This document shows positions 8,273 to 16,003 of a stretch of DNA of 64,000 bases, in pieces. The position numbers and the translations under genes were made by a program. Location: assembly GCA_002083405.1 (NCBI GenBank), contig LVWT01000015.1:1-64000 (forward strand), written 5' to 3'. This stretch comes from Nitrospira sp. SG-bin2. GTDB taxonomy: Bacteria > Nitrospirota > Nitrospiria > Nitrospirales > Nitrospiraceae. The notes under the pieces are model-generated. The model saw only the letters and a list, made by a program, of their open reading frames with translations, had not been told where the DNA came from and made no database searches. Each line of letters opens with the position of its first letter. Positions within the stretch are counted from its first letter, which is position 1.

Positions 8273-8824
8273 ATGAACGAACTTATCTGCATCGCGTTTA
8301 AGGATTCCGGCACGGCCGATCAGGTGCTCAACGAAATGCGGGCCATGGAAAGTGACTATGTCCTGGACCTGGAGGATGCCGTGGTCGTCGTCCGTGATCG
8401 GGATGGGAAAGTCCACCTGAAACAGTGTGTCGACATCTTCGGTGGAGCGACACCCCATGGCGTGGCGCTGGGCATGTTATGGGGCGGGCTGATCGGCCTG
8501 CTCTTCATGAATCCCCTGGCAGGGCTGTTGGGATCACTGGCGGGAGGCGCAGGGGGTGGAGCCATGACCGTCGCGGCGAGTGAGTCCGGAGTTCTGAACG
8601 ATTATGGGATCCCCGACAATTTCATCAGAGCCCTCGGCAGCACCATCCTGCCTGGCACCTCGGCGATCTTCCTGCTGGTTCGGAATTTCGATGAAGACAA
8701 GCTGTTGGCGGGAATCTCCAAATACGAGGGCACAATCTTAAAGACCTCGCTCAATAAAGAGCACGAAGAGAAGCTGCGGGCTGCCCTTACCCATCAACAT
8801 AACCAAAAGATTGGCAAGAAATAG
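8273..8824 (+). CDS. DUF1269 family membrane protein
   Basis: The 183-residue protein has the DUF1269 layout. An N-terminal ferredoxin-like segment (NELICIAFKDSGTADQVL) and the motif LEDAVVVVRDRDGKVHLKQ are followed by a glycine-rich hydrophobic hairpin (about 63-102) and a C-terminal domain with GIPDNFIRALGSTILPGTSAIFLLV. The function is unknown; the family is thought to include stress-linked membrane-associated proteins. A strong AAGGAGATGAATC precedes the ATG. It is monocistronic and divergent from ccmA. Confidence 0.85.
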   Translation: MNELICIAFKDSGTADQVLNEMRAMESDYVLDLEDAVVVVRDRDGKVHLKQCVDIFGGATPHGVALGMLWGGLIGLLFMNPLAGLLGSLAGGAGGGAMTVAASESGVLNDYGIPDNFIRALGSTILPGTSAIFLLVRNFDEDKLLAGISKYEGTILKTSLNKEHEEKLRAALTHQHNQKIGKK

Positions 8825-8886
8825 CCGTCGGATCCGGAGCGCTGGCAGAGATTGACCGTCAGATGGTTGCTGGGCACACCGTCGTC

Positions 8887-9441
8887 TTACGAGGATGGCC
8901 CGGGACGCCGGTCGCGGATGAGCTGCTCAACGGGATAGCCGAACCCCCACGCCAGGTGGACGAGTCTCTGGTAGGTCGCGTCATCGATCTGCGGCGCGCG
9001 GGCCAGCATCCACAGATACCGGCGATCCGGCGTGCCTACCAACACCGTGCGGTACTCAGGATCCAGATCCAGAATCCAGTAATTCCCCTCGCGGGACGAT
9101 CCGAACAAGCGCGCAAACCAGTTGTCGAAAACCACCATCAGCCGTGCGTTCGTCTTTGTATCCACCACCGTCGCCACGACGTCTGCCTTAGCCAGTCCGC
9201 CGTCGTCAGTCACACATTCGTTATGCACCCCGACGCGTCCATCCGATCGCACTGTGTAGACCGCCTTTGAATCCACGCAGTGCCGCTGAAACCACATCGG
9301 TAACCGCGCAATCTCATGCCAGGTCCCGGCATAGCGGGCCAGATCGACCGAAGCTACCGTGGGCAACTCCCCTCTCGAATCCATCCCCGCACAGCCGCCA
9401 AGCAGCCCACTGAGTAGCGCAAGCGCGAGCCAGATGTTCAT
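8887..9441 (-). CDS. Outer-membrane lipocalin (Blc-like lipoprotein)
   Basis: Bacterial lipocalin, probably a lipid-binding outer-membrane lipoprotein. From the chosen ATG it has 184 residues: a lipoprotein signal MNIWLALALLSGLLGGC with lipobox LGGC, then the lipocalin motif DLARYAGTWHEIARLPMWFQ (contains G-W). The later strands include NYWILDLDPEYRTVLVG and the C-terminal segment RRYLWMLARAP, typical of Blc/apolipoprotein D. An ATG ten codons upstream would put extra residues before the signal peptide and is less likely. It is isolated and has no clear ribosome binding site. Confidence 0.88.
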   Translation of the reverse strand: MNIWLALALLSGLLGGCAGMDSRGELPTVASVDLARYAGTWHEIARLPMWFQRHCVDSKAVYTVRSDGRVGVHNECVTDDGGLAKADVVATVVDTKTNARLMVVFDNWFARLFGSSREGNYWILDLDPEYRTVLVGTPDRRYLWMLARAPQIDDATYQRLVHLAWGFGYPVEQLIRDRRPGPSS

Positions 9442-9512
9442 GTGAGAACTCGTCTGATGGAATATCCGCATGGTTACTTCAGAAGGATGTGCTCGCAGGA
9501 TCTCATGAATGG

Positions 9513-9543
9513 CTGAGTCTCTTCAATGTTGGATGACAAGATG
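9513..9543 (+). repeat. Dispersed repeat R1, degenerate copy
   Basis: CTGAGTCTCTTCAATGTTGG resembles the core of the R1 copies further right (CAATGTTGGxTTGCAAGAC). Here the core reads CAATGTTGGATGACAAG. It lies upstream of the HEPN/MNT pair. Confidence 0.45.
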
Positions 9544-9593
9544 CGGCCACGTTCTGGCTTCGCAACATCGGCTTGGCCAAGATGAGCCTTTCG

Positions 9594-9622
9594 TTGAATT
9601 GAAAGGAGATCCTGCCTATACT
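9594..9622 (+). promoter_or_regulatory. Promoter of the HEPN/MNT pair (probably leaderless)
   Basis: TTGAAT (9594-9599), 17 bases, then TATACT (9617-9622). The next ATG starts seven bases after the -10 box, where transcription should begin, so the mRNA may have no leader. Confidence 0.5.
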
Positions 9623-9628
9623 GCCGTC

Positions 9629-10012
9629 ATGAATCCTGATGCCGAACGGTGGCGGGAGCTCGCCACGTATGATCTCGGGACAGCCGAGGCAATGCTGGCC
9701 GCAGGTCGGTATCTGTATGTGCTGTTCTGCTGCCAACAGGCGGTGGAGAAACATCTGAAGGGGCTGATCGTCGAACGCTGCGGCATATTTCCGCCCCGCA
9801 CACACGATCTTGCCAGGCTGGCTCACGAGGCCAAAATTGTGCTGGATGGTGGGCAGGATCTGTTCCTCAGGACCTTGACGAAATACTATGTCGGCACGCG
9901 GTATCCGGAAGAAGTGCGCGTACTGGCTGACGAAGCGACAAGAGAACTTTCGACAGGTTTACTGATGCAAACAAAGGATCTCCTCCAATGGCTCCAAACC
10001 TTGCCGAGATAG
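9629..10012 (+). CDS. HEPN domain protein (toxin-like half of HEPN/MNT pair)
   Basis: The 127-residue HEPN protein begins MNPDAERWRELATYDL. It has the family pattern AEAMLAAGRYLYVLFCCQQAVEKHLKGLI, a central THDLARLAHEAKI and a C-terminal KYYVGTRYPEE. HEPN proteins paired with MNT nucleotidyltransferases act as RNase-type toxins or related modules. The frame is open 40 codons upstream, but that part covers the promoter and an R1 repeat, so the internal ATG is used. The gene overlaps the following MNT gene by 25 bases. Confidence 0.85.
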   Translation: MNPDAERWRELATYDLGTAEAMLAAGRYLYVLFCCQQAVEKHLKGLIVERCGIFPPRTHDLARLAHEAKIVLDGGQDLFLRTLTKYYVGTRYPEEVRVLADEATRELSTGLLMQTKDLLQWLQTLPR

Positions 10013-10311
10013 AAACAGTCGCGAGCCGAACCCTGTCGCTTTTGCGGGAACGAATCCCGGTCACCCAGGCCTATCTGTTCGGATCTCAGGTAGAGGGCGT
10101 TCCAGATGGAAGCAGCGACATCGACATTGCAGCCTTTAGCCCGGCCGCAGATACGATGGACACCGCCACAAGGATCGCACTGGTCGTGGATGTGGAACGG
10201 CAAGTGAACGCATCCGTCGAGCTGCACTTGTACGGTGCCAGCCAATTCGCGGAAGCCCGGCCCACCAATTTCTTTGGCTATCTGCTCACCCACGGCAAGC
10301 CGATCAACTAG
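9988..10311 (+). CDS. MNT-type nucleotidyltransferase (antitoxin half)
   Basis: Minimal nucleotidyltransferase of 107 residues with the pol-beta motif YLFGSQVEG followed by SDIDIAAFS, giving the G-S and D-x-D catalytic features. A third acidic position lies in ASVELHLYG. In known HEPN/MNT pairs this enzyme neutralises the HEPN partner by AMPylation. It overlaps the HEPN gene, so the two are translationally coupled. The order HEPN then MNT is the reverse of the pair at the right end of the window. Confidence 0.87.
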   Translation: MAPNLAEIETVASRTLSLLRERIPVTQAYLFGSQVEGVPDGSSDIDIAAFSPAADTMDTATRIALVVDVERQVNASVELHLYGASQFAEARPTNFFGYLLTHGKPIN

Positions 10312-10358
10312 CCCGTTATTCGGCCTTGGCTACCGGCCCTTCGCTCGATAATCGTGAG

Positions 10359-10387
10359 TTGACAGGTTTCGCCAGCGGCAATAGAAT
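10359..10387 (+). promoter_or_regulatory. Promoter of the antitoxin/MazF pair
   Basis: TTGACA (10359-10364), 17 bases, then TAGAAT (10382-10387). It lies 37 bases before the antitoxin ATG. Confidence 0.6.
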
Positions 10388-10424
10388 CGATTCAACGAAC
10401 GCCGCCCACGCTAGAGAAGAGGCC

Positions 10425-10631
10425 ATGAGACATATTCCGGCGCACTATGATGGAGAGAAGGTGGTTCTGGATGAGCCGGTGTCGCTTTCCGTCAATACGC
10501 CGGTTGAGGTCGTGATCCCGGATACCCAAGAAGAACTGGCAGATCTCAAGACCGACGTATCCCTTGCCTCATTACCCAGCCTCACGCGAATCTGGGACAA
10601 TCCTCGCGATGCCGAATATGACAAGCTATGA
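10425..10631 (+). CDS. Putative antitoxin (AF2212/DUF2281-like beta-barrel)
   Basis: The 68-residue protein starts MRHIPAHYDGEKVVLDEPVSLSVNT, a pattern seen in small swapped-hairpin/AbrB-like antitoxins (HYDGxxIxLDEPVxLxxNT-VxV). Its C-terminal tail is acidic and likely binds the toxin. AGAAGAGG precedes the ATG. The longer open frame upstream covers the promoter and is not coding. It overlaps the MazF-like gene by 14 bases. Confidence 0.72.
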   Translation: MRHIPAHYDGEKVVLDEPVSLSVNTPVEVVIPDTQEELADLKTDVSLASLPSLTRIWDNPRDAEYDKL

Positions 10632-10947
10632 CCGGGGCGATGTCGTCCTGGCCACCTTGCCGTTTTCGGGCCTGACAGGAATAAAACAACGACCGGCTGT
10701 TGTGGTGAGCGCCCCTCATCCGTCGGTTGATCTCTTGCTCCTACCGCCGACGTCCAAACTTGAGCATCTACAACTTGGCGAATTCGCTTTGGCTGATTGG
10801 AAAGCCGCCGGACTGCTGTTTCCAAGCGCCATTAAGCGCGGACTGTTTACGCTGGACAGCGCTCGCATCAACCGGCGCTTTGGTCGCCTCACGACTGCGG
10901 ATCAGGAAGGGCTCAACAGAGCCTTGCGGCTTTGGCTGGGGCTGTAG
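10618..10947 (+). CDS. MazF/PemK family toxin
   Basis: Probable mRNA interferase of 109 residues. The N-terminal MTSYDRGDVVLATLPFSGL and KQRPAVVVSAP match the MazF/PemK signature (GDVVLxxxPF...KxRPAVVVS). The C-terminal part has the usual SAIKRGLFTLDSARI strand-helix pattern. The ATG at 10618 lies inside the end of the antitoxin gene, giving coupled expression. Longer upstream starts exist but would overlap more. Confidence 0.82.
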   Translation: MTSYDRGDVVLATLPFSGLTGIKQRPAVVVSAPHPSVDLLLLPPTSKLEHLQLGEFALADWKAAGLLFPSAIKRGLFTLDSARINRRFGRLTTADQEGLNRALRLWLGL

Positions 10948-11194
10948 TGCCTCGAATCAATGGCTTCGAGAAAACGAGCCTGGCTTAAGCAGGAACTCAT
11001 CATTAGGCATGTCAGACCCCACAGACTAGCCCCGTTGGAACCGCGAGGGGTTCCAGTTGCTGTACCTCTTATTCCAGATGACGGTGAGCGAAGTTCCACG
11101 CGTGGGCGTCCCCAGCATCACGATCGCGAAGTAACGTCCTCGAGAACACAGTCACGCCACAGCAAGCCTAAGTAAGCGGGTCCAGCACTGCAAT

Positions 11195-11238
11195 CCTCCC
11201 GAGCATGACAGAGCTTTCGCAATGTTGGATTGCAAGAC
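11195..11238 (+). repeat. Dispersed repeat R1, copy a
   Basis: The 44-base segment CCTCCCGAGCATGACAGAGC... ending CAATGTTGGATTGCAAGAC aligns with 15796-15839 with only a handful of mismatches. It directly abuts the truncated DUF2127 gene. The 458-base gap around it (10948-11405) holds only these two features. Confidence 0.75.
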
Positions 11239-11240
11239 GC

Positions 11241-11346
11241 AACGCCTTAATCCGACCGACAACCCCACGAGCAACAGCAGCAGACCTTTCACGACCTTGA
11301 ACGCGGCAAACGCAACGAGGCCGGTCTGGTGAGCGCGTATTGCCAT
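11241..11346 (-). pseudogene. Truncated DUF2127 family membrane protein
   Basis: About 35 codons from an ATG read MAIRAHQTGLVAFAAFKV and then KGLLLLLVGLSVGLRR. This matches the start of DUF2127 membrane proteins as I recall it (AFK-xxKGLLLL-VG). The frame then runs into repeat R1 and ends without the rest of the protein. It is interpreted as a gene remnant with its 3' part replaced or deleted at the repeat. Confidence 0.5.
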
Positions 11347-11405
11347 CGTGTGAAGAGACTATCACACAGGGTCAGAAAGCGAACGCGGACCTCTCTCCAT
11401 TGCCA

Positions 11406-13004
11406 TCATCTCATGACACGGCGCTCGCCAATCCCGTGACGCAACGCTTCGACATCGAGTTCATGCTCCAGATGATGCAGGACATCGTCACTGATCGTGC
11501 CGTCGTTGCGCAGGCCGATCAAGGCCATTCGCTCCGCAGTTAAAGTCTCGTGGCGCAATCGTTGAAAGGCCTCGGCGGACTCACGCGAGACATCCCCGTT
11601 TACGACCGCCGAACCGGCAAAGCGTTCCACCTGACGGCCATACTGAACGCGTAGCCGTTCAACATGTTCCACCTTCAGCCAATCCTCCCCCACCAGTTGA
11701 TCCAAGCGTGTCAGCGCCGCCGTTGCCGCATGCTCGCGCGCCAACCGCTCTTCATCCTCAAACCCCCGGCCTTCTTCAACGCGCAAGAAGCGAATCAACG
11801 GAGGCAGCGACAGCCCCTGGACCACCAGCGTGGCCAGGATGACCACGAAGCTGATCACAATGATTTCGGCCCGAAACGGGAACGGCGCCCCGGTTGCTGT
11901 CGTCAGCGGCAGGGCCAGGGCCGCGGCGAGCGTGACGATGCCCCGCATGCCGGTCCATGAGGTCAGAAAGATATGGGACCAGGGAGGCATGGGATCGCGC
12001 GCCCGCAGGGCCGCGCTCAACCACCGTGGCAGGGTGGCCACCAACGGGACCCACAGCAATCTGACGACAATGGCGACCAGACTCAGGACCGCGCCGGCAA
12101 GCAGCACCGGCCCAAAGCTCCCGGACGGCATCGCCGCGCGGAGCGCCCCGAGTTGAAGACCGATCAGGATGAAGATGACGCCGTTCAGGATGAAGATGAG
12201 CAGATCCCACACCGCGCGCGCCTGAATGCGCGTGGCCGGGGCAACCGCACTGCTGAAATACTGTCGAATATGCAGCCCTCCCGCCACACAGGCCAACACC
12301 GCTGAGGCATGGACAGACTCGCCCAGCACCCAGGCAATGTACGGAGCCAACAGCGTGATGCCGATCTGGATCAACCCGTCGCTCGTGGCACAGAGCGCCC
12401 ATCGCGTGAGCATCCCCACGCCGATTCCAATAGCCACCCCAACGACAGCGGCCAGCACGAACTCGAGAATCGCGCCGCCCACCGTAAACGTGCCGGTGAC
12501 CGCCGCCCCCACCGCCACACGATACAACACGAGCGCCGTCGCATCATTGACCAAACTTTCTCCCTCGAGGATCGTGACGACGCGGCGCGGAATGCGCAGC
12601 CGCTTGCCGATCGCCGTAGCGGACACCGCATCCGGCGGCGAGATAATGGCCCCCAACGCAATCGCCTCCGCCCATCCGATGCCGGGCAGCACCGCATACG
12701 CCACCGCCGCCACCGCCGCCGTCGTCACGAGGACCAGTCCAACCGCCAACAGCGAGATGGGCCGCAGATTCTGGCGAAACTCCCGGAGCGACGTAAAATA
12801 GGCGGCGGCCCAGAGGATGGGCGGGAGGAAGACCAGAAAGACCAGATCGGGACTCAGCGTGACGGTCGGAAGCCCCGGCAACACCCCCAGGATTAATCCG
12901 CCGATGACGAGGAGGATGGGATACGGGATCAGGATTTTATGGGCGACTGTCGTGAGGGCCAACACCGCGGCGAGCAGGAGGATGACGATCTCGAGTTGGT
13001 GCAT
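11406..13004 (-). CDS. CPA1 family Na+/H+ antiporter
   Basis: Monovalent cation/proton exchanger of the inner membrane, 532 residues. Twelve or so membrane helices fill the first 400 residues. Signature stretches are PPILWAAAYF, the ion-binding ALGAIISPPDAVSATAIGKRL (PDAV) and LEGESLVNDATALVLYR (ND), followed by SWTGMRGIVTLAAALALP. A C-terminal cytoplasmic tail of about 110 residues carries acidic and arginine-rich helices. Two nearby ATGs are possible; the second (MHQLEIV) has a better-spaced GGAG. Probably involved in pH or sodium homeostasis. Confidence 0.92.
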   Translation of the reverse strand: MHQLEIVILLLAAVLALTTVAHKILIPYPILLVIGGLILGVLPGLPTVTLSPDLVFLVFLPPILWAAAYFTSLREFRQNLRPISLLAVGLVLVTTAAVAAVAYAVLPGIGWAEAIALGAIISPPDAVSATAIGKRLRIPRRVVTILEGESLVNDATALVLYRVAVGAAVTGTFTVGGAILEFVLAAVVGVAIGIGVGMLTRWALCATSDGLIQIGITLLAPYIAWVLGESVHASAVLACVAGGLHIRQYFSSAVAPATRIQARAVWDLLIFILNGVIFILIGLQLGALRAAMPSGSFGPVLLAGAVLSLVAIVVRLLWVPLVATLPRWLSAALRARDPMPPWSHIFLTSWTGMRGIVTLAAALALPLTTATGAPFPFRAEIIVISFVVILATLVVQGLSLPPLIRFLRVEEGRGFEDEERLAREHAATAALTRLDQLVGEDWLKVEHVERLRVQYGRQVERFAGSAVVNGDVSRESAEAFQRLRHETLTAERMALIGLRNDGTISDDVLHHLEHELDVEALRHGIGERRVMR

Positions 13005-13140
13005 GCTCTCCATCCCTCAGGCTACTGGGCGAGGGAACCGGAGTCAACAACCGGAAGAGACCGACGAACCGCAACGCGTATTTGCCAGACCGCACAGATT
13101 TATTTTTGGCAGGCGAAGCGAGTTGACCGCACGAGGGCAG

Positions 13141-13190
13141 GTGCTGACGAGAGGATCAAACAAAGACTCCCGACCCCTTTGTTTCCCTCG
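13141..13190 (+). repeat. Dispersed repeat R1, right-half copy c
   Basis: GCTGACGAGAGGATCAAACA and the following ACTCCCGACC match 15875-15920 (GCTGACGAGCAGATCAAACA ... ACTCCCGACC). Only the right half of the element is present. The remaining 375-base gap (13014-13388) shows no gene. Confidence 0.65.
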
Positions 13191-13388
13191 AACACCTCGA
13201 GACCGCCCCCACATGGTGCTGACAACGTGGGGTACGTTGGTTGCTGTATCTCAGCCCCATGATTCCTGTTCACGCCATTTGAATCGGAAAATCATATGGT
13301 CTATCTTTGGTGGCAGGGCAGTCCGAAGCGAAGGTCATGTTACCAGGAGACATCCAGCTGGCACGTTGATTCGAGAGAAGGCAACAAG

Positions 13389-14342
13389 ATGAACTTTGCC
13401 AGAACTGCCATCGTTGTGCTGACCCTGTTGCTTGCCGCGTGCAGTGGGAATGAAGGCACACCTCCTCCTCCCTCTGCTCCTCTAGGTCCAGGCATTTCAA
13501 TTACAGCACCAACGACGTTCACTGAGACCTGCAATGATGTGACTCTTGCGGGATTCGCAGGGGTGGTCGGAAGATTGAGGCTCCCCGCCAACTCTGTTGA
13601 GGAAAGCACGAACGTCAATGTTACGTGGAGAAACGACGCCAATGGTCAGTCTGGAGAAGCTGTGCAAAATCTTCTCTGTGGGCCGCTTGTCGGGTGTTCA
13701 CACACCTGGCAGACACTTGTTTCGATGGTGGTTGGAGACAACCCGATCACAGTGATGGCGACAGACCTCACGACCGGCGCAACAAGTACAGACACGATTA
13801 CGATCAACAAGCCCTTCATGACGTACACGATCTCCGGGACATTCTTAAGTCATCTTGGTATACCGCCGGGCCGTACATCTTCAACGTTTATCACCAAGGA
13901 CGGAAGCGGTGTTTCGGAAACGGCAGGCGTACAGTCAGATGGATCCTACAGATTTGCCTGCGTGCCCGATGGTATCTATACACTGACTCCTTCCTCGACC
14001 ATCAACTATACGTTTTCTCCCACAGGCCTGACCATGAGTGTCGCCGGCGCGGATATTACCGGACAACACTTCGTGGCGCACGCGTTCCCGATCTCCGGAA
14101 GGGTAACGTGGGCAAGCAGTGGCAGTCCCGCTACCGGTGTGGCTGTCCGTTTGTCGGGATCAGGCTCCATCGCTACCGCGTCCACATCCGAAAATGGCGA
14201 CTACAGTCTCCTCGTCCCGAATGGAACGTATAGCCTTACCCTCATAGACAACTTTTCGGGGCTGTCTATCCCAAGCACCCCACCCAGCAGGAATGTCACG
14301 GTCAACAATGTGGATGTTACTGACCAACACTTCACGCGCTAA
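13389..14342 (+). CDS. Lipoprotein with carboxypeptidase-regulatory/SdrD-B-like repeats
   Basis: Secreted lipoprotein of 317 residues. The signal peptide ends in the lipobox LLAAC (C about 17), followed by a proline-rich linker. Next comes an Ig-like segment (ISITAPTTFTETCNDVTLAG to ATSTDTITIN). Two beta-sandwich repeats of the CarboxypepD_reg/SdrD-B kind follow, with DGSYRFACVPDGIYTLTPS, YTFSPTGLTMSVAGADITGQ and ENGDYSLLVPNGTYSLTL. Such repeats usually serve surface or adhesion roles; no enzymatic motif is visible. GAGAAGG precedes the ATG by eight bases. A GC-rich hairpin without T-run follows the stop. Confidence 0.75.
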   Translation: MNFARTAIVVLTLLLAACSGNEGTPPPPSAPLGPGISITAPTTFTETCNDVTLAGFAGVVGRLRLPANSVEESTNVNVTWRNDANGQSGEAVQNLLCGPLVGCSHTWQTLVSMVVGDNPITVMATDLTTGATSTDTITINKPFMTYTISGTFLSHLGIPPGRTSSTFITKDGSGVSETAGVQSDGSYRFACVPDGIYTLTPSSTINYTFSPTGLTMSVAGADITGQHFVAHAFPISGRVTWASSGSPATGVAVRLSGSGSIATASTSENGDYSLLVPNGTYSLTLIDNFSGLSIPSTPPSRNVTVNNVDVTDQHFTR

Positions 14343-14394
14343 ACTCCACAGCCCGCTGGGGCTGAACAGCATTGCGTTCACGGCATCGATTGAG

Positions 14395-14450
14395 ACAAAG
14401 AAATAGGGACACTCTACTTTTTCAGGCCGCGTTGGTCTGTGGGTGGGGGC
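14395..14450 (+). repeat. Dispersed repeat R2, left copy
   Basis: A 56-base element (GACAAAGAAATAGGGACACT ... TTTTTCAGGCCGCGTTGGTC) is repeated at 15026-15080 in the same orientation. The two copies flank the LEA14-like gene. Confidence 0.8.
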
Positions 14451-14462
14451 TTGGCTTGAGCC

Positions 14463-14966
14463 TTATTGCGGAGTTGAGTGAGAGCCGGCCGGTGCGCCGG
14501 AGAACATGCCCGGCTCGACGAGCGTACCCGCACTGGTGAACGGCAAACGCCCATCCGTACTATGCAGCACGCCTTTGATGTCGTACGCCAATTCCTGTTT
14601 CTGAGAGAACTCCAGCAGTTGGCGCACGATGTCCAGCGTCGAGGTCGTGGTGTCGATCGTCATCACCGCATCACCTAACCGGGGAATCGTCACCTCCTTG
14701 CTCCCCAGGCCACGGGCCAGACGTTTCCCGTTCAGATTCAACGTGAAATCAATGCCGGTCAGGTGATAGTCGAAGTCGTTCGGATTGCGGAACCGGAGGT
14801 CGACACGGAGCCGTTGTTCGAACAGCGTCGCGTCCAGCGGCGTGACGTTGGTAAGGAGCACCTCTGGAGGCTCGCCTTTGATAAACCAGGAAGCACAACC
14901 GGAACACATCACGATAACGGCGAATAGGAACGCGGCGGCTTGGTGAAATCGCATAGGCAACATCAT
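14463..14966 (-). CDS. LEA14-like (WHy domain) lipoprotein
   Basis: The 167-residue protein has a lipoprotein signal ending CSGC, followed by a water-stress/hypersensitive (LEA type 2) domain: PPEVLLTNVTPLDATLFEQR, LRVDLRFRNPNDFDYHLTGI and the NGKRLARG loop. Such lipoproteins are of unknown function and are often linked to envelope stress. Three ATGs (codons 1, 2 and 5) are possible starts; none has a strong ribosome binding site. It is bracketed by two direct copies of repeat R2. Confidence 0.78.
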   Translation of the reverse strand: MMLPMRFHQAAAFLFAVIVMCSGCASWFIKGEPPEVLLTNVTPLDATLFEQRLRVDLRFRNPNDFDYHLTGIDFTLNLNGKRLARGLGSKEVTIPRLGDAVMTIDTTTSTLDIVRQLLEFSQKQELAYDIKGVLHSTDGRLPFTSAGTLVEPGMFSGAPAGSHSTPQ

Positions 14967-15025
14967 AGCAAGAGCATCAACGGGAAATCGACGCTCAGAG
15001 GACGGTGTCAGGACATTCAGGGGAA

Positions 15026-15080
15026 GACAAAGAAACAGGGACCTTCTACTTTTTCAGGCCGCGTTGGTCTATGGGAGGGG
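15026..15080 (+). repeat. Dispersed repeat R2, right copy
   Basis: Matches 14395-14450 almost base for base. It is followed about 35 bases later (15115-15145) by AGAATGTCCCCGCTTTCCCC, which looks like an inverted, diverged copy of the first 20 bases of R2. That arrangement resembles the paired ends left by REP-associated elements. Confidence 0.75.
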
Positions 15081-15160
15081 GTGGTGATAAAGCGTCGGGC
15101 GGCCACGTGCCGAAAGATTCAGAATGTCCCCGCTTTCCCCTCCCCGTTTTCCCCTCACAC

Positions 15161-15775
15161 CTATTTGGTCTGCTGAAGCAGGCAGGACATGACCTTGCTA
15201 CGCTCACAATACTCTCGGAAACCTGTAGGCAGATCGATCAGCAACAATCCGCCGAAAAAGTCGTAGGCGTATACCTGCCCCTGATTCCCCGGATTAAACC
15301 CGTAGTTGGAGGATAACCAGTGTCGAGACGATGTGGTCCGCGGAATCGACTCAATTTGCTCGGATGAATACAGCCCTTCGATCTCATACGCACGAACCAG
15401 TTGGCCGTTTGACTTGTAGATCGCGACGATTTTTCCATAGCCCGCATTGTGCCAATTGTCGAACGTCACCATGTACCCGAGATTGCTGACCAAGATATTC
15501 GCCGGGGCCACAGGATTCAGCAACGGCACATCTGCCATCAACCGATAGGATCGATCCGGCTGCTTCTGATAAAACTCCCCACGTGCGTAGACGCCCTTCT
15601 TCGACTCGGCAAAACCGTATGTATCGCCTAGGCTTTCACCCGGAACAACCCGAACGAGGTATTGGCCATTCTCGCTTAACGCATGCTGTGGAACCGGAGC
15701 TGGCCATTCATCCGCGGAAACCGAGCAGGGCCAGTTCGCCAACAGTAATGCAAGCGCAACGCCCGTTCTCATCAC
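15161..15775 (-). CDS. Secreted protein of unknown function
   Basis: Not recognised. The 204-residue protein has a clear signal peptide (MMRTGVALALLLANWPCSVSA, cleavage after VSA). The mature part is beta-rich: HALSENGQYLVRVVPG, NLGYMVTFDNWHNAGYGK, IVAIYKSNGQLVRAYEIEGL. These read like blades of a propeller-type fold that describes device or cell state. Two cysteines near the C-terminus could form a disulfide. It stands alone between repeat elements R2 and R1. Confidence 0.6.
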   Translation of the reverse strand: MMRTGVALALLLANWPCSVSADEWPAPVPQHALSENGQYLVRVVPGESLGDTYGFAESKKGVYARGEFYQKQPDRSYRLMADVPLLNPVAPANILVSNLGYMVTFDNWHNAGYGKIVAIYKSNGQLVRAYEIEGLYSSEQIESIPRTTSSRHWLSSNYGFNPGNQGQVYAYDFFGGLLLIDLPTGFREYCERSKVMSCLLQQTK

Positions 15776-15795
15776 AACCTATCCCCTCTTTCAGC

Positions 15796-15920
15796 CCTCC
15801 TGAGCAGGACTGAGCCTTCCCAATGTTGGGTTGCAAGACCCGACCCCAAAACGGCGCTCGACCCCAAAACCTGGCGCTGACGAGCAGATCAAACAAAAAC
15901 TCCCGACCCGTCTTTCCCTT
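15796..15920 (+). repeat. Dispersed repeat R1, longest copy b
   Basis: This copy contains both halves: the left half CCTCCTGAGCAGGACTGAGC with CAATGTTGGGTTGCAAGACC, and the right half GCTGACGAGCAGATCAAACA with ACTCCCGACC. The other copies in the window hold one half each. A tandem ACGGCGCTCGACCCC/AAACC stretch lies between the halves. The element encodes no convincing protein. Confidence 0.7.
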
Positions 15921-16003
15921 CATCCAGCAGAACTAGAAACTTCAAACTGCTGGCTTCTTTAGGGTACCTCTATTACGCTGGCGATACCTAGAGAGATCAC
16001 AAC

